A stretch of DNA of 58,530 nucleotides, taken from contig JASLQO010000017.1 in NCBI GenBank assembly GCA_030744435.1, forward strand, positions 1 through 58,530. The letters run 5' to 3'. The notes beneath the pieces are model-generated. The model was not told where the DNA came from. It saw only the letters and a program-made list of their open reading frames with translations, and did no database searches. This document shows, in pieces, positions 35,726-45,168 of the stretch. The position numbers and the translations under genes are program-made. The first letter of the stretch is position 1. Each line of letters opens with the position of its first letter. Source of the DNA: JASLQO01 sp002327525 (GTDB lineage Bacteria > Pseudomonadota > Gammaproteobacteria > Pseudomonadales > Azotimanducaceae).

Positions 35726-37738
35726 TTACGCAGGGTCGATCCAGATCGGTGATGACCAGGCTCGTTCGCGGATGGTCGCGGGCACGCGTGGATCCGGCTC
35801 GAGTCCTAGGCGAATCGCGTCGTACGTCGACCAGCGGCAGGTCGGGTTCTGGATTGCCCTAACGTAGTAGAAGGCACCCTGACTCGCATCAAAGTCCGCG
35901 TCCTGCCAGGCGGCCAACAGCTGCCCTGCTCCGTCGCCGCGAGGCTGGCAAGAACTGATATCGACGGACGCGCCATTGTCCGGACATCGATGTGTATTTG
36001 GGTCGATCTCAAGGCCGTCTGCGCAGACCAGGTCGCGGACCGATTCATGTGTTTCTCCTAGTGCGTCGATCCACCCCTTGATGACCTGAATACGCTGAAG
36101 CGGAGCGCTCATCCAGTCCGCGCCGGCCCATACAAAGAAGGTAGGGCTCTCAACCTGATAGTCCTCGGGTTGGAGCACACCTCCCATCGGAACACCACCA
36201 TCGGTCGCGATTGCGACGGGGTTGCTATCGTCAAGGATCGCGCCATCGAAACCCCAACCAGCAAAAAAGCGCAGCACGATGCGTGGCCCCGACGTCGCAT
36301 AGGCCTCTCGACGCTTCATCCCCGCGAAGATTGAATCCCGCGTGTTCTCCTCAGCCCAAACAGCAGCAAGACCGCCCGAGCCGTGATCCATCAGAATCTG
36401 ACTGTGAGGCGGCGTATCCGGTCTCGTGCGCAGCCGGCGGATCGCGGGCGAGCTGGCCGCTCCGACCTTGCCCGGGAAGTCCCACTCCTCGGCGTCGCCG
36501 GGATTCGAGTTGTGCCCGTCCGTGGCCGCGATAAAGCCGAACGAAAGAGGATTGAAACCGAGCTCGCGATCGAGCTGCATGCCGATCTTGAGTCCCTGTC
36601 GCGCAAACGATGTCTCGAGGGCGCAGCCGTTCTCCTGCCCCTGCTCGCAGGGGTTAAGCACCTGTTCGAAGGCACACTCCTCATCGGTCGCTCCTACCCC
36701 CAGCGCGCACTCCGATGCACCCTTCACCTGATACATCTCCGCCAGGGGCTCGCGACGCATGCGCACGCGCCAGTCGTCTTCGCCGTAGGTGCCGCCATCC
36801 CAGGTGTGCGGGCTGTAGAACAAGCCCCAGCCCTTGTTCATGTTGTGGGGGATCGTCAAGAAGTCGCAATCGCCGGTGCAGGTTTCTTCCAGACCACGCC
36901 ACAGCTCAATGGCATTACCGACGTCCCGCGACGAGATCGCATGACCCGGGAGATCTTCGCCGTTGAAGATGACATTGCGGTGGTGCTTGCCGGCACCTTC
37001 CAACACCGGTGAGAACTCGTAGGCAGAGAACGTGGTGAACACCCCAGGCTCGTAGTGGCTGTCGGCCAGCTCGATATAGCGCGCCCAATCGGACACGCTG
37101 TCACCTCGACATCGCTCCACGCCGCCTTCGCCGCTACTGCAGATCCCCACATTTTCCCACGACTGGTTGTTTCGGCGGCGGTTGCGATATACGCCGGCCG
37201 GCTGTGTCGGATCGGGCTCGACCGCCATTCTGGTCTGGCGGTTTAGTAAAAAGCTCGCCGTGACATATCCCGGAGTCTGCATCAGCCAACAGTTCACCCG
37301 CTCCACGAGGCTCAGACCAGGTCCTCCACAACGGCTGCGCAAGCCAAAACCTTCCGCGTGATCAGTGACAGCCACGAAGTCGAGTGGCCGCGACAGCTGC
37401 ATGAGTTCACCGCCAGGGCTTCGGAGCGCTTTGCCCCTGGCAAAACGGTAGGCATCCTCGATCGTCGCCGTCGTACCGAAGAGAACCGCATCCAGGCTCT
37501 CGGACGTGTGTACGTGCAGTTCGCCCCAGTACACGTTCTTCAGCGGATCGTAAGGCCGCGGCTGCAGTTCGAGCGGAGTGGGAAGCTCGACTCGGCTGTC
37601 ATCCTGCTCGGCATAGTCTTCGGCGGCCGTGCTGGGCAATATATCTTGCGCCAGTTCATAGATCGGCCACACCCTCCAACCCACGACCAGGATGATCAGG
37701 ACAACCAGGGCCACGAAACCTAACAGGATCTTCTTCAA
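35726..37738 (-). CDS. DUF3604 protein (PHP-like metal-dependent hydrolase fold), membrane-anchored
   Basis: This 670-residue protein starts at TTG 37738 (KKILLGFVALVVL), with AGAGG upstream; longer readings exist but lack a ribosome site. An N-terminal helix anchors it. DUF3604 features: GELHVHTSESLD (HxH metal motif of PHP-type enzymes), FVAVTDHAEGFG, LTIPHNMNKGWG, and FIAATDGHNSNPG. The C-terminal half has AVWAEENTRDSIF, TSGPRIVLRFFAG, IQVIKGWIDA and RAWSSPIW. The family has no settled function; a metal-dependent phosphodiesterase or hydrolase activity is likely. It is the last gene of a DUF3604-VOC-GST-DUF3604 run on this strand. Confidence 0.85.
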   Translation of the reverse strand: MKKILLGFVALVVLIILVVGWRVWPIYELAQDILPSTAAEDYAEQDDSRVELPTPLELQPRPYDPLKNVYWGELHVHTSESLDAVLFGTTATIEDAYRFARGKALRSPGGELMQLSRPLDFVAVTDHAEGFGLRSRCGGPGLSLVERVNCWLMQTPGYVTASFLLNRQTRMAVEPDPTQPAGVYRNRRRNNQSWENVGICSSGEGGVERCRGDSVSDWARYIELADSHYEPGVFTTFSAYEFSPVLEGAGKHHRNVIFNGEDLPGHAISSRDVGNAIELWRGLEETCTGDCDFLTIPHNMNKGWGLFYSPHTWDGGTYGEDDWRVRMRREPLAEMYQVKGASECALGVGATDEECAFEQVLNPCEQGQENGCALETSFARQGLKIGMQLDRELGFNPLSFGFIAATDGHNSNPGDAEEWDFPGKVGAASSPAIRRLRTRPDTPPHSQILMDHGSGGLAAVWAEENTRDSIFAGMKRREAYATSGPRIVLRFFAGWGFDGAILDDSNPVAIATDGGVPMGGVLQPEDYQVESPTFFVWAGADWMSAPLQRIQVIKGWIDALGETHESVRDLVCADGLEIDPNTHRCPDNGASVDISSCQPRGDGAGQLLAAWQDADFDASQGAFYYVRAIQNPTCRWSTYDAIRLGLEPDPRVPATIRERAWSSPIWIDPA

Positions 37739-37922
37739 TATCGACAACCTCTGTAATGATCTATGCGTCTGCTTGCTTGTACACAGACGTCCGACCCGAT
37801 AGTCGGCCGTGTAAAAGGCCAATGCATACAACCAACAGAAACGCAACCATGGCTTTCCCTATAGCACAGGTAGCCCTCAAGCATGAAATGGTGTACCCAA
37901 CGTTTAAACAGGACACCCGACC

Positions 37923-38567
37923 TCACTTGCCAAATCCCATCGCCCTGGCTTCTCTCTCGAGGACCGCAGCAACATTAGGCTGTTCCTTCACACGCGTGAT
38001 CAACCCTGCAAGCGACGGCCAGCGTGAACCATCAACCTCGTAGTCTGCATACGAAGCGTTGATAAACGGGCTCACGATACACAGATCGGTCATGCCGAAC
38101 TCACCGAACCTAAAACCCTCGGCAGGGATATGGCTCTCCAGGTAGTCCAGCATCGGTGGCAAGCGCTCTTCGATGATCTTCGTAACCAACTCCTCGTCGG
38201 GTTCCTGCTTGAAGGCAAAGGGCCGCATGAACCGCTGAAAGAAGATTCCCGTCGCCAGCTCAGTGATCTGGGTTCCGCAAAGTTCTTCGTACCAGTCAGC
38301 CATCGCCCTATCCGCTCTACCTTCAGGGTATAGAGCCGGTTCCGGGTGAGCGCTCTCCAGATATCTGCAGATGACTTTCGAATCACCGAGCGTCAGCTCA
38401 CCATCGACGAGCGTCGGTACCTTGGCAAGTGGGTTGATCTTCAAGTACTCCTTATCTCCAGAAAAAGGCATCTGCTGGATGATGTCGTAAGGAATGCTCT
38501 TGAATTCGAGGGCGATGAACACCTTTCGAACAAAAGGCGACCCGTGCACGCCGTAAACCTTTATCAC
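37923..38567 (-). CDS. Glutathione S-transferase
   Basis: This 214-residue two-domain GST has a thioredoxin-like N-terminal domain with the catalytic-site region VYGVHGSPFVRKVFIAL (Ser rather than Cys or Tyr), the cis-Pro segment KVPTLVDGELTL, and the glutathione-binding DSKVICRYLE. The all-helical C-terminal domain follows. GTG 38567 has AGGAG nine bases before it; an upstream GTG adds seven residues and is less likely. It lies 42 bp from a VOC gene, and both could act in glutathione-dependent detoxification or ring-modification. Confidence 0.88.
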   Translation of the reverse strand: MIKVYGVHGSPFVRKVFIALEFKSIPYDIIQQMPFSGDKEYLKINPLAKVPTLVDGELTLGDSKVICRYLESAHPEPALYPEGRADRAMADWYEELCGTQITELATGIFFQRFMRPFAFKQEPDEELVTKIIEERLPPMLDYLESHIPAEGFRFGEFGMTDLCIVSPFINASYADYEVDGSRWPSLAGLITRVKEQPNVAAVLEREARAMGFGK

Positions 38568-38609
38568 CTCAGTATCTCCTTTAACCACGAAACATGAGTA
38601 AACGTTCTG

Positions 38610-39025
38610 TCATTCTATCTTGGCGGGGCCCTGGATGAACTCGAGTGAGATCCCGCTTGCATCCCTTGGACGCACAAAGGCGACCCGATTGCCATTGAAT
38701 TCCTGATCCCGGGCAAACTCTATTCCCTTATCTGCGAAGACCTTTTTTGTGTAGTCCATGTCTTCAACTGCAAAACAGATTGAATCGATGCCTTCACCAT
38801 GCTTTTCGATGACCTTGGCCAACCCACCATCGGGGTCGGTGGGTACCATCACGTCGAAGACCACACCCCGACATTCACCAAAGCGCCTTCGAAATCGCCA
38901 ATGGTGTTGGTGCCGCGATCAGGTCCGGGCTCACCCCCGAGAATGTCCCGCAACAGAGTGTTGATCCGGTCCTTCGAGCGGACACGGATGTTGATTTTCA
39001 TGACTCCGGATATGGCGTCCAGCAT
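38610..39025 (-). pseudogene. VOC (glyoxalase/dioxygenase-type) protein with a frameshift
   Basis: The gene starts at ATG 39025 behind GGAGGT and reads MKINIRVRSKDRINTLLRD up to ALVNVG. There one G seems to be missing from a G-run (near 38869), and the following frame gives VFDVMVPTD, GIDSICFAVEDMDYTKKVF, FVRPRDASGISLEFI: the second beta-alpha-beta module of a VOC metalloenzyme. With one base restored it is a normal 138-residue protein. This may be a sequencing error in a homopolymer or a true lesion. It sits between DUF3604 and GST genes. Confidence 0.7.
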
Positions 39026-39083
39026 GGTAGTTACCTCCTTATCGACGCCCCAACGAATTCTCCAGGCGTTTCGTTCGTGTGGT

Positions 39084-41078
39084 CTAGGGTATGTACTGAA
39101 TCGGTGAAGACCAGGCACGCTCCTGCAGGGTCGCCTTCAGGTCAGAGCGCCGCTCGGTGCCCGCACGGATCGCATCCCAGGTGCTCCAGCGACAGGTTGG
39201 GTTTTCCAATACACGGGCATAGTAAAACGCGCGCTCACTGGCATCAAAGTCCGGGTCGGTCCATACCGTGCGCAGCTGGGCATCACCCGTATTGGCGCTG
39301 ATACTGCAATCGCTCAAATCGACCGTGGCGCCATTTTCCGGGCAACGGTTGGTGGCGGGGTCTACCGCAACACCGCCAGCGCAGGCCACATCGATGACTT
39401 CTTCGTGGGTTTCACCTACCGAGTTGATCCAGCCTTTGATCACCTGCAAGCGCTGCAGCGGTGCGCTGTTGGCATCGGCCTGTGCCCATACGGCAAACCG
39501 CGGTGCACCTGCACCGTCACTCGGGTTGGGCACGAGGTCCGCACCCATGGTGATGCCAGTCGCATAGGCTTGCACCACGCCCTCGGTCGTTTCCAGCAGA
39601 TCATCCGGCAAGCCGTAGCCCGCAAAAAAACGCAGTCTTATGCGCGGACCAGACGTAGCGAAGGTCTCTTTGCGCCGGAACGCCGCGTAGATTGCTTCGC
39701 GCGTGTTTTCTTCGGCCCACACGGCAGCCAGACCAGACGCGCCAAATGTCGGCTGTGCCCCGCCAACAAAGGTCTCGCCGTCCACTTCCGTCATCGCCTG
39801 CGGGGCAAGAGTATTGAACAACATAGCGTCAATGGCACCGAACGGAACAGAGCCACGTAGTTGCGCATCTGCTGACAAGACACCCAACTTGGAGCTGAAG
39901 TTGGATTCGTCGTTTTGGGCAGCTCCGGTGTGCGTATCGCTCGAACCGATCACACCAAACGCGTAGGGATTGGTTATGCCCTGCGCCTCCAACTTAAGCC
40001 CTCGACGCAAGGCATCGCGCACATAACTGCCCTCGGGTTGACTTGGCAAGGTGGTGGCAACGCGAAACTCCATCAACTCGAAGTCAGCCCACTCATCGCG
40101 AGTAGACAAGGCCGGGTGGGTTTCAGACGTGCCTTTGATCTGCGTGATTTCTACCAGCGGCTCATTGCGAATGCGCTGCACCGCGTATTCGTCGTCGATG
40201 GGGTCACCGGCCCAATCCACTAGCTTGAACATCTGACCGTTGGAACCATTCGAGTTGTGTGGGATGGCGATGGATTCCACACCGGCTTCGCGCAGCGTGT
40301 CCATCCAGTCCCACAAATCTTCGGGATTGTTCGAATGCACACGCGAGAAGGGAATTTCAGGTACGGAATCGCTCCCCTCGAACACGACGTTGCGGTGCAG
40401 GTTGCCCCGATCATCCGACCCCGTGGTGTACTCGTAGGCCACGAACGTCGTAAAGCGGCCGGGATCGTTGTACATATCAGCAGCCCTGACCGCGTCCGCC
40501 CAAGCGTGGCGAGTAATGGACAGTGACTCTTCAGGGTCGATATCGCCGTTAATGATCCCGGACACCAGCCCCCACAACAGTCCAGCGAAGCTCTGCACAC
40601 GACGGGGCAAGCTCCAGCGGTCCATGTTGTCTGGCTCATTCAGGTCGTGCAGTACCTCGGCGAACGCGTACTTGGAGAAGTCGCTGCTGGTATCAGCAGC
40701 TTCACGGGCCACCCCCATGAACATAGCGTGATCGGTTACCCCATAGAAATCCAGTGGTTCGCGGAGCTCCATGTCATAACCCGCCGGATGCTTGATGGCT
40801 TCGCCCCGCGCGAAACGATATGCATCATAGGGTGTGGCCAAAGTGCCAAAGGCATAGGCATCAAACGAGTAAGTGGTGTGCACATGCAGATCGCCGAAGT
40901 AGGCATTGCGTTGCGGGTTGGCATCAACCCGTCGATCGACAATGGTGTGCTCTGTTGCAAACACGGGCTGAGCGAGTCTCGGACCAATCGGATCCCGATC
41001 CGACAGATCATCGACGCCACAAGCGCTAAGCAGCACACCTGAGAGCACGATACCGGCCAATCTATTTCGTCTCATCAT
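39084..41078 (-). CDS. DUF3604 lipoprotein
   Basis: This is a 664-residue exported lipoprotein: signal ending LLSACG (lipobox, Cys at about residue 20). Metal-site motifs of the PHP-like DUF3604 fold are YFGDLHVHTTYSFD, FYGVTDHAMFMG, AIPHNSNGSNG and VIGSSDTHTGAA. The conserved C-terminal parts are AVWAEENTREAIY, ATSGPRIRLRFFAG, LQVIKGWI and CRWSTWDAIRAG. It leads a minus-strand run with VOC, GST and a second DUF3604. The redoxin selenoprotein gene diverges from it. Substrate unknown. Confidence 0.87.
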   Translation of the reverse strand: MMRRNRLAGIVLSGVLLSACGVDDLSDRDPIGPRLAQPVFATEHTIVDRRVDANPQRNAYFGDLHVHTTYSFDAYAFGTLATPYDAYRFARGEAIKHPAGYDMELREPLDFYGVTDHAMFMGVAREAADTSSDFSKYAFAEVLHDLNEPDNMDRWSLPRRVQSFAGLLWGLVSGIINGDIDPEESLSITRHAWADAVRAADMYNDPGRFTTFVAYEYTTGSDDRGNLHRNVVFEGSDSVPEIPFSRVHSNNPEDLWDWMDTLREAGVESIAIPHNSNGSNGQMFKLVDWAGDPIDDEYAVQRIRNEPLVEITQIKGTSETHPALSTRDEWADFELMEFRVATTLPSQPEGSYVRDALRRGLKLEAQGITNPYAFGVIGSSDTHTGAAQNDESNFSSKLGVLSADAQLRGSVPFGAIDAMLFNTLAPQAMTEVDGETFVGGAQPTFGASGLAAVWAEENTREAIYAAFRRKETFATSGPRIRLRFFAGYGLPDDLLETTEGVVQAYATGITMGADLVPNPSDGAGAPRFAVWAQADANSAPLQRLQVIKGWINSVGETHEEVIDVACAGGVAVDPATNRCPENGATVDLSDCSISANTGDAQLRTVWTDPDFDASERAFYYARVLENPTCRWSTWDAIRAGTERRSDLKATLQERAWSSPIQYIP

Positions 41079-41310
41079 TTCTCTACTCCATTGACCGTAA
41101 TGTGGGTGTCAGGGTTCAAGCCTCGATTCAGATCGAATTCATCCCCACACCCCATAATTAAACGTTGCGACAATACCATTTATCATTATGCTAGCCACGT
41201 GCAGTGAGAGTATGACCGACGCATGGTCGTCTCGCAAGGCAGACGGAAAAACGGAGCAGATCTGTAGCTCAAACCATGAAAGAGACAAATACATAGGAGG
41301 AAAAAGGGCG

Positions 41311-42126
41311 ATGAAAACAGGAACCAGACTCGGCATTGCTGCATTGGCCCTCGCGGTGGGCTCGGTGATGCTGTGGTTGTACCTGGCCCGACAGGTCAAT
41401 CTGCCTGATGACCGCACACTCTTCGTATTGGTCTTTCTCTGCGCTGCTGCCCTGGGTGTCTCAGCCTACGTCAAGGGGACCAGTATCCCTGGTGGGATCG
41501 CACCGGCGCTCGCGATAGTGATCGGATTGTTCCTGCCATTTACCATTGCTATCAGCCCCCAGGAATTGGAAGCAGGAAGGGTCATCCGGGTGGAAGACAC
41601 TATTCCCCATTTAACAGCCCAGGATGATCAGGGTGCAATCTTCGATTCGACCAGCCTCAGCGGCCATCTCGTCCTGATCAAGTTTTTGCGCGCCCACTGG
41701 TGACCCTATTGTATCGGCGAGTCACGTCGACTGGAGGAATTACGCGCTGAGTTCGATCGACGCGGGGTACAGGCGGTCACCGTGAGTACCGACCTGCCAG
41801 AAGAAATAGCCGAGGATCGGCACCTGCACAGAATTCAGGCGCGCATGTTGTCTGACCAGCAATTGATCGTCACAGATGCCTTCGGCTTACGCAACACGGC
41901 CTACCACTCCGCCCCTCCTGGGCACGACACCGAGGCCCTGTCGGTGCCAGCCACCCTGCTGGTCGACACCCAGGGTGAGGTTCTCTGGATCGATATCTCA
42001 AAGGATTATCAGCGCCGCTCCGATCCCTCTGTGGTGCTGGCGGCCATGCAGCAACACTTTGCTGTTCTGCCTCCCTATCTCACGGCTGCAGCACGGCGGG
42101 ACCTGGAAGCCACGTCGAATCGATGA
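41311..42126 (+). CDS. Membrane redoxin with a U-P-Y-C active site (predicted selenoprotein)
   Basis: This 271-residue protein is read through a TGA at 41701-41703. The N-terminal half has four predicted membrane helices (about residues 7-30, 36-50, 58-82). The soluble half is a thioredoxin-fold AhpC/TSA-like redoxin: HLVLIKFLRAHW-U-PYCIGESRRLEELRAEF. Typical relatives read WCPYC at that place, so the UGA stands exactly where the catalytic Cys is expected (Sec131, resolving Cys134). The following parts, VPATLLVDTQGEVLWID, are normal for the fold, with cis-Pro in VPATLL. ATG 41311 has AGGAGG upstream. Automatic callers will produce two pieces. The redox role fits the neighbouring GST and VOC genes. 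Confidence 0.82.
41711..41743 (+). promoter_or_regulatory. Candidate bacterial SECIS element of the redoxin gene
   Basis: Counting after the UGA, bases 17-20 (AGTC) pair with 26-29 (GACT) around an ACGTC loop holding GU at 23-24. Lower partial pairing involves GTA at 8-10 with bases 38-40, plus C12-G34 and C15-G31. The loop lies at nearly the same distance from the UGA as in the UGSC gene. Drawn by hand. Confidence 0.45.
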
Positions 42127-42560
42127 ACAGGTAGTCCATTTCGCACCATGCACCCGATGCGACTTTCATGACATAGCGCGTGTCGGGACGCCTCGCCAAT
42201 CACAATCGCCAACGCGACATAGACCATGCGCCGAAATGGTCCGATCTCGAGCATGCTGGTCAGCCCTTTCCACCACCTTTGCCATTTGGGGGAAACTCTA
42301 ACTTTCCGTTCTGATACCACAAATAGGAGCACGACAACTACGATTGGGAACACGATCAGGAGCGTCATGCCAATACCTCCCAGAACATCCCCCGACCCGG
42401 GCGAATCCAAAACTTCCTGAAAAAACCAGATCACCACCAACGCGCCGAGCAAACTAGCAAGGATGCAAGAATAAGATCATTGGGTAGCCGAGAATTGCAG
42501 TCGGAAAGCCAAGACTGCCGTATGCGATGAACGTACGAAGATCGATACTGTGGTGGACTT
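42075..42560 (-). pseudogene. Possible relic of a GPH-type MFS transporter
   Basis: The minus strand near 42550-42470 reads LRTFIAYGSLGFPTAILGYPMI, which resembles the first helix of GPH sugar:cation symporters. After a frame change the next part, from about 42455, gives one or two helices (GGIGMTLLIVFPIVVVVLLFVV) and a stretch LTSMLEIGPFRRMVYVA like a central GPH segment. The 3' end overlaps the redoxin gene by 52 bp. It seems broken and lacking its other helices. The family call is tentative. Confidence 0.35.
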
Positions 42561-42706
42561 TTGTTTTCGTCTGTATTCCCCTTCAAAACCAGGTGATTAT
42601 TCAAAAAAGGCGACTATGGCGATAGCCCACATCGCGCAGCGGGTGCAAAGGCTCATCCACTGCATCACTGTAGCGGTAATAAACCTACTACGAGGCGGAT
42701 AGCAAT

Positions 42707-44572
42707 ATGAAAAAACTCATCGCGATCGTCGTTGTGACTACAACGGCACTGTTCGGTTGTACTGACCCGGACGTGGTGCCAGAGACTCACATTTCCACAC
42801 CACCACCGCCGCAAGCATCCGGAACAACGGTTGAACGCTACCCTTTGAAAACCGCGCTGTACGGTGATTTACACGTGCACACCAGCTGGTCTGCAGATGC
42901 CTACGCAAGCGGGAATAGACTCGGACCTAACACCGCCTACAGATTTGCTCGGGGGGAGGAAGTCGAACTCCAAAACGGTCTGGTCACCAAGTTGGATGCT
43001 CCCTTGGATTTCGTCGCCCTAACGGACCACGCTGAAAACTTCGCCACCCACCTGCCCTGTACCATTGGCGGTGGACCAGAGTTTGATACAGAACAATGTC
43101 GTGCCATGCGCGCAGGAGATCTGGATCAACAAGCCATGTTAGAACAAGTATTTACCAATGCGGGTACCAGACCCGGGCCACGCAGCCCGCTTTGTGACGA
43201 CGACTTGGAGCGTTGCCTTGCCACTGAAAAAGCCACCTGGCTGCGTGTGCAAGAAGCCGCAAATGTATTTGACGACCCCGGGACGTTCAGCACGTTGATC
43301 GGCTACGAGTTTTCTTCTTTGCTAGCAAACTTCGGCATGCTACATCGGAACGTCATATTCCGAGGCACGGAGGTGACACCACACGCCATTTCCTCAAACG
43401 ATGTCGTTAATCAAGCCGATTTCTTTGCCCAGTTAGACGAAGTTTGTCAGGCACCTTGTGAGGTGTTGACCATCCCCCACAACACCAATTTTTCCTGGGG
43501 CAAAGCGTTTTCGCGCACTGACGAAGACGGTTCGATATACACCCAAGCAGATATCGAACGGCGCGCTCGAATCGACCGGTCGTTTGAAATCACCCAACAG
43601 AAAGGTAATTCAGAATGCCAGATCGGCGTGGGTATGGCCGATGAAGATTGCAACTTTGAGAACACCTGGCCCGTTTGTGATGATGGTCGAGCTACCCAAT
43701 GCGCATCAGAACCCTCCTTTCTGCGCAATGCTCTGCTAACCGGCCTGGCGATGGGTAACGCGGGAGGCCAGAACCCTTACAAGCTGGGAGTCATCGCATC
43801 GACGGATACGCACATGTCCGATCCGGGGAACACCGCACGCCAAATTCCAGCTCAGTTCGATGGCATTAATTTTTCTTTCGCCGTAAACAGAGCCCTTGAA
43901 CTAGATCATGTTGTTATCGGTCCGATTCGCAAGGTTTCAGCAGGTGGTCTTGCAGGTGTATGGGCTGAAGCAAATACGCGCGCAGCCATTTTTGACGCAC
44001 TGAGGCGGCGCGAGACATTTGGAACCAGCGGGTCACGTATCAGTTTGCGCTTTTTCGCAGGAAGCTACGCCGAGAATATGGGCGACAGTGCCGATGCCAT
44101 CGCCACCGCTTACGCCAACGGGGTGCCTATGGGCTCTGATTTGGCTGTCTTGGAGGATCCAGATTTCTGGGTATGGGCGAGCCAGGATCCCAGTGCGCCA
44201 GCGCTGGATCGAATCCAAGTCATCAAAGGGTGGATAGAAGAGGGCGAGGAAATGCAAAAAGTATGGGACATCGCATGTTCAGGAGATCGTACACCCGGCA
44301 AGGATGGAAAATGTCCAGCAACCACTGCTTCGGTTGATGTTGAGAGCTGTGAGTTAAGCGGCAGCGGCGCTGCTGAATTACAGACCACCTTCACCGACCC
44401 TGGTTTTTCCCCCGACCAAATCGCATTTTACTACGTCAGGGTGTTTGAAAACCCGAGCTGTCGTTGGACTACCGCGCTCGCCAATAAAGCCGATGTGGAT
44501 CGACCGACAGATATTCCGGAGAAGGTCCAACATCGCGCCTGGTCATCGCCGATCTGGGTGAATTCTCCTTAA
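42707..44572 (+). CDS. DUF3604 lipoprotein
   Basis: This 621-residue lipoprotein has signal KKLIAIVVVTTTALFGC (lipobox LFGC). DUF3604 motifs are LYGDLHVHTSWSADA, FVALTDHAENFA, LTIPHNTNFSWG and VIASTDTHMSDPG, and the C-terminus has GVWAEANTRAAIF, TSGSRISLRFFAG, RIQVIKGWI and RAWSSPIW. It is the third member in 9 kb, on the opposite strand to the other two. Sequence differences between the three are large, so they are old paralogues rather than a recent duplication. Substrate unknown. Confidence 0.87.
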   Translation: MKKLIAIVVVTTTALFGCTDPDVVPETHISTPPPPQASGTTVERYPLKTALYGDLHVHTSWSADAYASGNRLGPNTAYRFARGEEVELQNGLVTKLDAPLDFVALTDHAENFATHLPCTIGGGPEFDTEQCRAMRAGDLDQQAMLEQVFTNAGTRPGPRSPLCDDDLERCLATEKATWLRVQEAANVFDDPGTFSTLIGYEFSSLLANFGMLHRNVIFRGTEVTPHAISSNDVVNQADFFAQLDEVCQAPCEVLTIPHNTNFSWGKAFSRTDEDGSIYTQADIERRARIDRSFEITQQKGNSECQIGVGMADEDCNFENTWPVCDDGRATQCASEPSFLRNALLTGLAMGNAGGQNPYKLGVIASTDTHMSDPGNTARQIPAQFDGINFSFAVNRALELDHVVIGPIRKVSAGGLAGVWAEANTRAAIFDALRRRETFGTSGSRISLRFFAGSYAENMGDSADAIATAYANGVPMGSDLAVLEDPDFWVWASQDPSAPALDRIQVIKGWIEEGEEMQKVWDIACSGDRTPGKDGKCPATTASVDVESCELSGSGAAELQTTFTDPGFSPDQIAFYYVRVFENPSCRWTTALANKADVDRPTDIPEKVQHRAWSSPIWVNSP

Positions 44573-44671
44573 GATGCGCGCTTGGCCAGACTGGAATTGG
44601 CGACTGAGTTGCGAACCGTCAGCAGAACGTCAGCTGGCAAGTTGCAGCGCAAGTGAGGTCATCGCGCTGAT

Positions 44672-44832
44672 TCACGATACAGCTTTATCAAGATCAACCG
44701 CGTTCGGCCAGCGGTCATCTGGATGATGGCAAAGCTGATTTACATCGAGCAGAGAAACGTAGCCGCCTGCATCATAGTAGATGTTGCGTGCTTCGCCCAA
44801 GGGTCGTTCGGTCAAAGGTATGACTCGATCCG
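44672..44832 (-). pseudogene. C-terminal remnant of an unidentified gene, cut by the IS relic
   Basis: After the IS-derived 111-bp repeat the minus frame continues PDRVIPLTERPLGEARNIYYD and AGGYVSLLDVNQLC, ending at a stop at 44672. These codons look protein-like but match nothing I recognise. The natural N-terminus is missing, replaced by repeat sequence. Confidence 0.35.
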
Positions 44833-44943
44833 GCTGCAGGTTGAATCGGTCGAGGTACACCTGGCTTCTGACACTTCCATGCCACCGCACTTCAACTTCC
44901 AGCGCTAAATCGTGTTCTCTACGATGCCGTAGCGACGAGACAG
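44833..44943. repeat. 111-bp perfect direct repeat, left copy
   Basis: The segment is identical over 111 bp to 58420-58530 (where the window ends). It contains the same internal TAG of the orfA relic, so both copies come from an already inactive element. The copies bracket 13.6 kb. Confidence 0.9.
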
Positions 44944-45021
44944 ATCCGGGACAGATGCCCCGGCCTCATGTTCCTTCAAGATCGAAATGATCTTCTTTTC
45001 GCAATAGCGCTTTTGCTTCAT
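44833..45021 (-). mobile_element. Relic of an IS3-family orfA transposase
   Basis: From ATG 45021 (with AGGAGATC upstream) the minus strand reads KEHEAGASVPDLSRRYGI, the helix-turn-helix of IS3/IS911-type OrfA. After 38 residues a TAG (44905-44907) stands where Tyr is usual; the frame goes on RWKLKCGGMEVSEA. It then diverges from OrfA. No orfB is present, so the element is dead. The end nearest 44833 is repeated identically at the right edge of the window. Confidence 0.75.
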
Positions 45022-45168
45022 ATCGGGATCTCCTGCAATCAAAAATACTAGGAAATCCCACATACCGCATGGCTCGAATTACGGGGGTACGGTCACTTAC
45101 CTGAGTTTAAAATTTTCAACGAACGAAAACCCAGTAGCTAGTAACTACTTGAAATAACTAAGGATTTA

